From an uncultured Oscillospiraceae bacterium (GTDB lineage: Bacteria > Bacillota > Clostridia > Oscillospirales > Acutalibacteraceae): 9,917 nt of DNA. Of this stretch, positions 8,096 through 9,917 are shown piece by piece. The notes under the pieces are model-generated. The model was given only the letters and a program-made list of their open reading frames with translations, searched no databases and was not told where the DNA came from. The stretch is taken from assembly GCA_900543305.1 (NCBI GenBank), contig UQQZ01000084.1:1-9917 (forward strand), given 5' to 3'. A program made the translations under genes and the position numbers. Positions within the stretch are counted from its first letter, which is position 1. Each line of letters opens with the position of its first letter.

Positions 8096-8124
8096 ATTCT
8101 ATGACGTAATTTTAATTATGTCAA
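8096..8124 (-). promoter_or_regulatory. Strong sigma-A-type promoter of the SLH surface-protein gene
   Basis: Read on the minus strand: -35 TTGACA (8119-8124, perfect consensus), a 17-base spacer, and -10 TAGAAT (8096-8101, one mismatch). Predicted start near 8089, giving a leader of about 87 bases to the ATG at 8002. The spacing supports the chosen start codon. Confidence 0.8.
8102..8123. promoter_or_regulatory. 22-bp near-palindrome inside the surface-protein promoter, candidate operator
   Basis: The arms are TGACGTAATT and AATTATGTCA around a TT centre. They match as inverted repeats except for one pair (G8106 against T8119). The element fills the space between the -10 and -35 boxes and shares five bases with the -35, where a bound protein would block RNA polymerase. 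It does not match an operator I can name. Part of the symmetry comes from AT-rich sequence, so the function is inferred. Confidence 0.45.
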
Positions 8125-8131
8125 TATATAA

Positions 8132-8476
8132 GAAAAGGAAATCTTCCAAAAAAGAAATTTTTCTACTCTGAATTTTTTCCCTAAGCAGGGACGTTCCAAC
8201 AATCCTATCTGGGACAATGAAGGAATCTATAAAGGGTTTGGAGACAATCTTTTCGTGAAGCTAAATCTGGTCCAAGAAAATGCCCCCATCTCCCCTGATC
8301 AACTGTTCGCGGCAGTGTCTTCTTAGGCAAACAAAATGGTATTCCATCCTTTTTCAATCGATCCCATCCCCAAAGATTGCGCACCATGAGAAGTGATAAG
8401 CATGCCCGACTTTGAGGATATTCAAGAGTTTTTCCAGCAAGCTCATCCAATCCAGAAGTCATCCTGTTCCTCATAA
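8132..8476 (+). pseudogene. Decayed 3' fragment of an unrecognised gene
   Basis: One plus-strand frame reads like protein across this span but is broken. It opens after a TAA at 8129-8131 and has no in-frame start before the first stop. From about 8180 it gives PKQGRSNNPIWDNEGIYKGF and continues to LFAAVSS, then TAG (8324-8326). It resumes as ANKMVFHPFSIDPIPKDCAP to a TGA (8387-8389), then EVISMPDFEDIQEFFQQAHP to TAA (8474-8476). The frame stays the same throughout, which fits nonsense decay of one gene that has lost its 5' part. The opposite strand holds an 89-codon open frame (8205-8474), but it is rich in Trp, Arg and Cys and has no clear ribosome site, so it is probably the shadow. I recognise no family. 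The region could also be plain noncoding DNA. Confidence 0.4.
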
Positions 8477-8521
8477 GTTTCCAAACTGTGTAGAAAAAGA
8501 TTCGTTGATTTGATTCCTCCT

Positions 8522-9523
8522 TCAGATTTGGAGGATGACTTTGCCATTGAGCGGTCCTTTGGCCACAAGCTGCAAAGCCTCATTGGCCTGAGGAAGCGAA
8601 AAGACACGAGAATCAACGGCAGGCATAATCTGTTGTTGCTCCACAATTTCTGTAATCTTCTGTAATTGCGCTCCATTAGAGCGGACGAAAAGGAATCGAT
8701 ATTCCTTGCCGTGTTTCTTAGCGGCTTTGTTATATTTGCTGCCAGCCAGAGCAAACAGCAACTTTTTGGGCCCGGAAAAATGATTTTTCACAGCAAAGGC
8801 TTTATTTGGGCCAGTTCGCAGACTCACCAGCCGCCCACCCTTTTTTAGAACCGACAGCTCGTGTTCGAATTCGGCAGCCCCCAAGGTATCAATTACATGG
8901 TCAATCTCGGATAGTTGTTCCCAGTAATTTTCCTGTTTATAGTCCAAATACCGGTCCACGCCCATGGACAAGAACTGTTCCTTTGCCCGTGCATTGCCGG
9001 TTACGATGACACGCAACCCCAGCGTCTTTGCGATGGGCACCGCCATCTGACCGAAGCTGCCCGATCCTCCGGGGATCAGCAGAGTTTCTCCTGGCTTTGC
9101 CTCTAGCTCCTCTACGATAGCTTGATAGGCTGTCAGGCCAGTCAGCGGGATGGCAGCAGCGGTGTTGAAATCGTACCCTTCTGGCATTTTGGCAATGGCT
9201 TTCTGATCCACTGCAACATATTCTGCAAAAGCGCCGATTTTCTGCAAAGGAAGGCGCGTATAGACCCGATCCCCTTTTTGAAAATCCGTGACCTTGCTCC
9301 CCACCCTTTCGATTATGCCAGAACACTCATTCCCCAACGTCAGGGGCATGGTGTAATTCTGAATCAATTTTACACTTCCTGTCAAAATCAGTAACTCCAG
9401 TGGGTTGACCGCCGCAGCTTTTACTTGGATCAACACTTCGGAATCCGCAATTTCTGGTTGTGGAATGTTCTTTACAACCGTATTTATGTTTTTGGAATAG
9501 CCTTTGATTTGAACCGCTTTCAT
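8522..9523 (-). CDS. Zinc-less NADP-dependent quinone-type oxidoreductase (medium-chain dehydrogenase/reductase)
   Basis: Seen: 333 residues, the usual length. The frame stays open 78 codons further upstream, but across the promoter and operator; the ATG at 9523 has AAAGAGG 6 bases upstream and begins MKAVQIKGYS, the standard start of this family. The N-terminal GroES-like domain carries KAAAVNPLE (35-43), NECSGIIERVGS (65-76) and KGDRVYTR (83-90). The Rossmann domain has PGGSGSFGQMAVPIAKTLGL at 151-170, the nucleotide-binding loop. The zinc-binding GHE motif and structural cysteine cluster are absent, which puts it in the quinone oxidoreductase branch. Such enzymes reduce quinones or other activated carbonyls with NADPH in the cytoplasm, often as a detoxification step; the actual substrate is unknown. 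It appears to be a single-gene unit with its own promoter. I see no clear terminator after its stop. Confidence 0.92.
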   Translation of the reverse strand: MKAVQIKGYSKNINTVVKNIPQPEIADSEVLIQVKAAAVNPLELLILTGSVKLIQNYTMPLTLGNECSGIIERVGSKVTDFQKGDRVYTRLPLQKIGAFAEYVAVDQKAIAKMPEGYDFNTAAAIPLTGLTAYQAIVEELEAKPGETLLIPGGSGSFGQMAVPIAKTLGLRVIVTGNARAKEQFLSMGVDRYLDYKQENYWEQLSEIDHVIDTLGAAEFEHELSVLKKGGRLVSLRTGPNKAFAVKNHFSGPKKLLFALAGSKYNKAAKKHGKEYRFLFVRSNGAQLQKITEIVEQQQIMPAVDSRVFSLPQANEALQLVAKGPLNGKVILQI

Positions 9524-9585
9524 ACCTAGCCTCTTTCTATACGATGAATTGTATTTTCTCTTGCTTTTGGAAAGAACCTGCAAGT

Positions 9586-9618
9586 CGATAGATGTAAAAA
9601 ATAGAATTACATCTATCG
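9586..9618. promoter_or_regulatory. Perfect 12-bp inverted repeat across the transcription start of the oxidoreductase gene, probable operator
   Basis: CGATAGATGTAA (9586-9597) and TTACATCTATCG (9607-9618) are exact inverted copies with a 9-base centre. The repeat begins 2 bases after the -10 box and covers the predicted start near 9613, a typical repressor position. The core GATGTAA appears again at 9636-9642 inside the promoter spacer. It could instead act as a hairpin near the 5' end of the mRNA. HxlR, MarR and TetR regulators often control such reductases in other bacteria, but no regulator gene is visible here. Confidence 0.7.
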
Positions 9619-9619
9619 C

Positions 9620-9648
9620 AGTATACCACCCAACCGATGTAATGTCAA
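9620..9648 (-). promoter_or_regulatory. Strong sigma-A-type promoter of the quinone oxidoreductase gene
   Basis: Read on the minus strand: -35 TTGACA (9643-9648, perfect consensus), a 17-base spacer, and -10 TATACT (9620-9625, one mismatch). Predicted start near 9613, giving a leader of about 90 bases to the ATG at 9523. A promoter this close to consensus next to a perfect palindrome suggests a gene held off by a repressor until induced. Confidence 0.82.
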
Positions 9649-9810
9649 TAGTTACAGCTATTTTCATTATCTTGCCTTCCGGTTCCAAATTTTCGCGCAG
9701 TGTTGTAGGGACCGGCTTTATAAATCCGTTCCACAACATAGCAATCCAGAAAAACACTGCTTCGACGGTTATATTTTTGAAGACACTCGTCCAGCCAACG
9801 TTCGTTTATA
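9649..9810. other. Intergenic stretch upstream of the oxidoreductase promoter, no convincing gene
   Basis: Two overlapping minus-strand frames read somewhat like protein. One contains NERWLDECLQKY and VERIYKAGPYNTARKF and stops at a TGA just before the promoter. The other contains FIKPVPTTLRENLEPEGK and runs into the oxidoreductase frame. Neither has a start with a ribosome site, and both lie between a terminator and a promoter. This may be remnant coding sequence or chance. Confidence 0.35.
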
Positions 9811-9844
9811 TATAAAAAACACCAGAAAGCTGGGCTCTCTGGTG
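9811..9844 (-). terminator. Rho-independent terminator, minus strand
   Basis: Plus-strand arms CACCAGA (9820-9826) and TCTGGTG (9838-9844) pair perfectly. After one A-C mismatch, AGC pairs with GCT around a TGG loop. On the minus strand the hairpin is followed by six T and then an AT-rich run, the normal terminator layout. It should end a minus-strand transcript coming from beyond the right edge, whose stop codon would lie right of 9844. Confidence 0.75.
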
Positions 9845-9907
9845 CTTTGCAACATATACCACTATAAACGCTAAAATAAGAGTGAGCCAGCAGAGAGGAA
9901 AACGCTC

Positions 9908-9917
9908 ATGAAAGATT
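9908..9917 (+). CDS. Possible start of a plus-strand gene at the window edge
   Basis: An ATG at 9908 (Met-Lys-Asp...) has AGAGAGG ending 9 bases upstream. Only three codons are visible, so no function can be given. AT-rich sequence at 9860-9880 offers TATAAA and TAAAAT as possible -10 boxes, but no good -35 is seen. The nearby minus-strand terminator argues instead for a minus-strand gene ending just right of here. Both cannot occupy this edge unless that gene ends within these bases. Confidence 0.25.

Noticed and set aside
8205..8474. Minus-strand 89-codon small protein
   Set aside because: It has a weak ribosome site and a composition rich in Trp, Arg and Cys without motif, and it lies opposite a frame that reads more like protein.
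8132..8476. Recoded gene with in-frame TAG or TGA read as pyrrolysine or selenocysteine
   Set aside because: There is no start codon or ribosome site and no evident recoding hairpin after the TGA, and two different stops in one short frame fit decay better.
9524..9757. 78-codon N-terminal extension of the quinone oxidoreductase
   Set aside because: It would be translated across the promoter and operator, and family members start at the inner MKAVQIKGYS.
1..9917. CRISPR array, insertion sequence, tRNA or rRNA
   Set aside because: I saw no regularly spaced direct repeats, no transposase motif or terminal repeats, and no tRNA- or rRNA-like sequence on either strand by eye.

Overview
The window looks like a piece of an anaerobic, gut-type Clostridia chromosome, perhaps Oscillospiraceae-like. 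This is inferred from three things: the oxygen-sensitive iron-sulfur enzyme genes, a surface protein anchored by S-layer homology (SLH) domains, and sigma-A-type promoters with strong AGGAGG-like ribosome sites. No marker gene fixes the taxon. Every well-supported gene lies on the minus strand, so transcription runs from high to low coordinates.

Right to left: (1) 9524-9917 holds a minus-strand terminator, a strong promoter with a perfect 12-bp inverted repeat across its probable transcription start, and at the far right edge a possible plus-strand start codon. (2) 8522-9523 encodes a zinc-less medium-chain NADP-dependent quinone-type oxidoreductase. (3) 8132-8476 holds what looks like a decayed plus-strand gene: one frame reads as protein but has two internal stops and no start. 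(4) 5084-8002 encodes a secreted protein of about 972 residues with beta-helix-like repeats and three C-terminal SLH domains. It has its own promoter, which carries a near-palindrome in the spacer, and its own terminator. (5) 1-4639 is a three-gene operon for a molybdenum hydroxylase of the xanthine dehydrogenase family. Its order is [2Fe-2S] subunit, molybdopterin subunit, then an FAD subunit that runs off the left edge.

The most notable feature is the third operon gene. Its N-terminal third is a normal FAD-binding domain with the four-cysteine loop of PaoB/YagS-like subunits. Where the subunit's own C-terminal domain should begin, the chain instead enters a full glutamate-synthase-small-subunit (GltD)-like module with a cysteine-rich domain and two dinucleotide-binding motifs. 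The inferred electron path is substrate to Mo cofactor, to two [2Fe-2S] clusters, to [4Fe-4S]/FAD, to the GltD-like flavin, to NAD(P). The substrate cannot be told from sequence. The surface protein and the quinone reductase are separate transcription units with no evident link to the hydroxylase.
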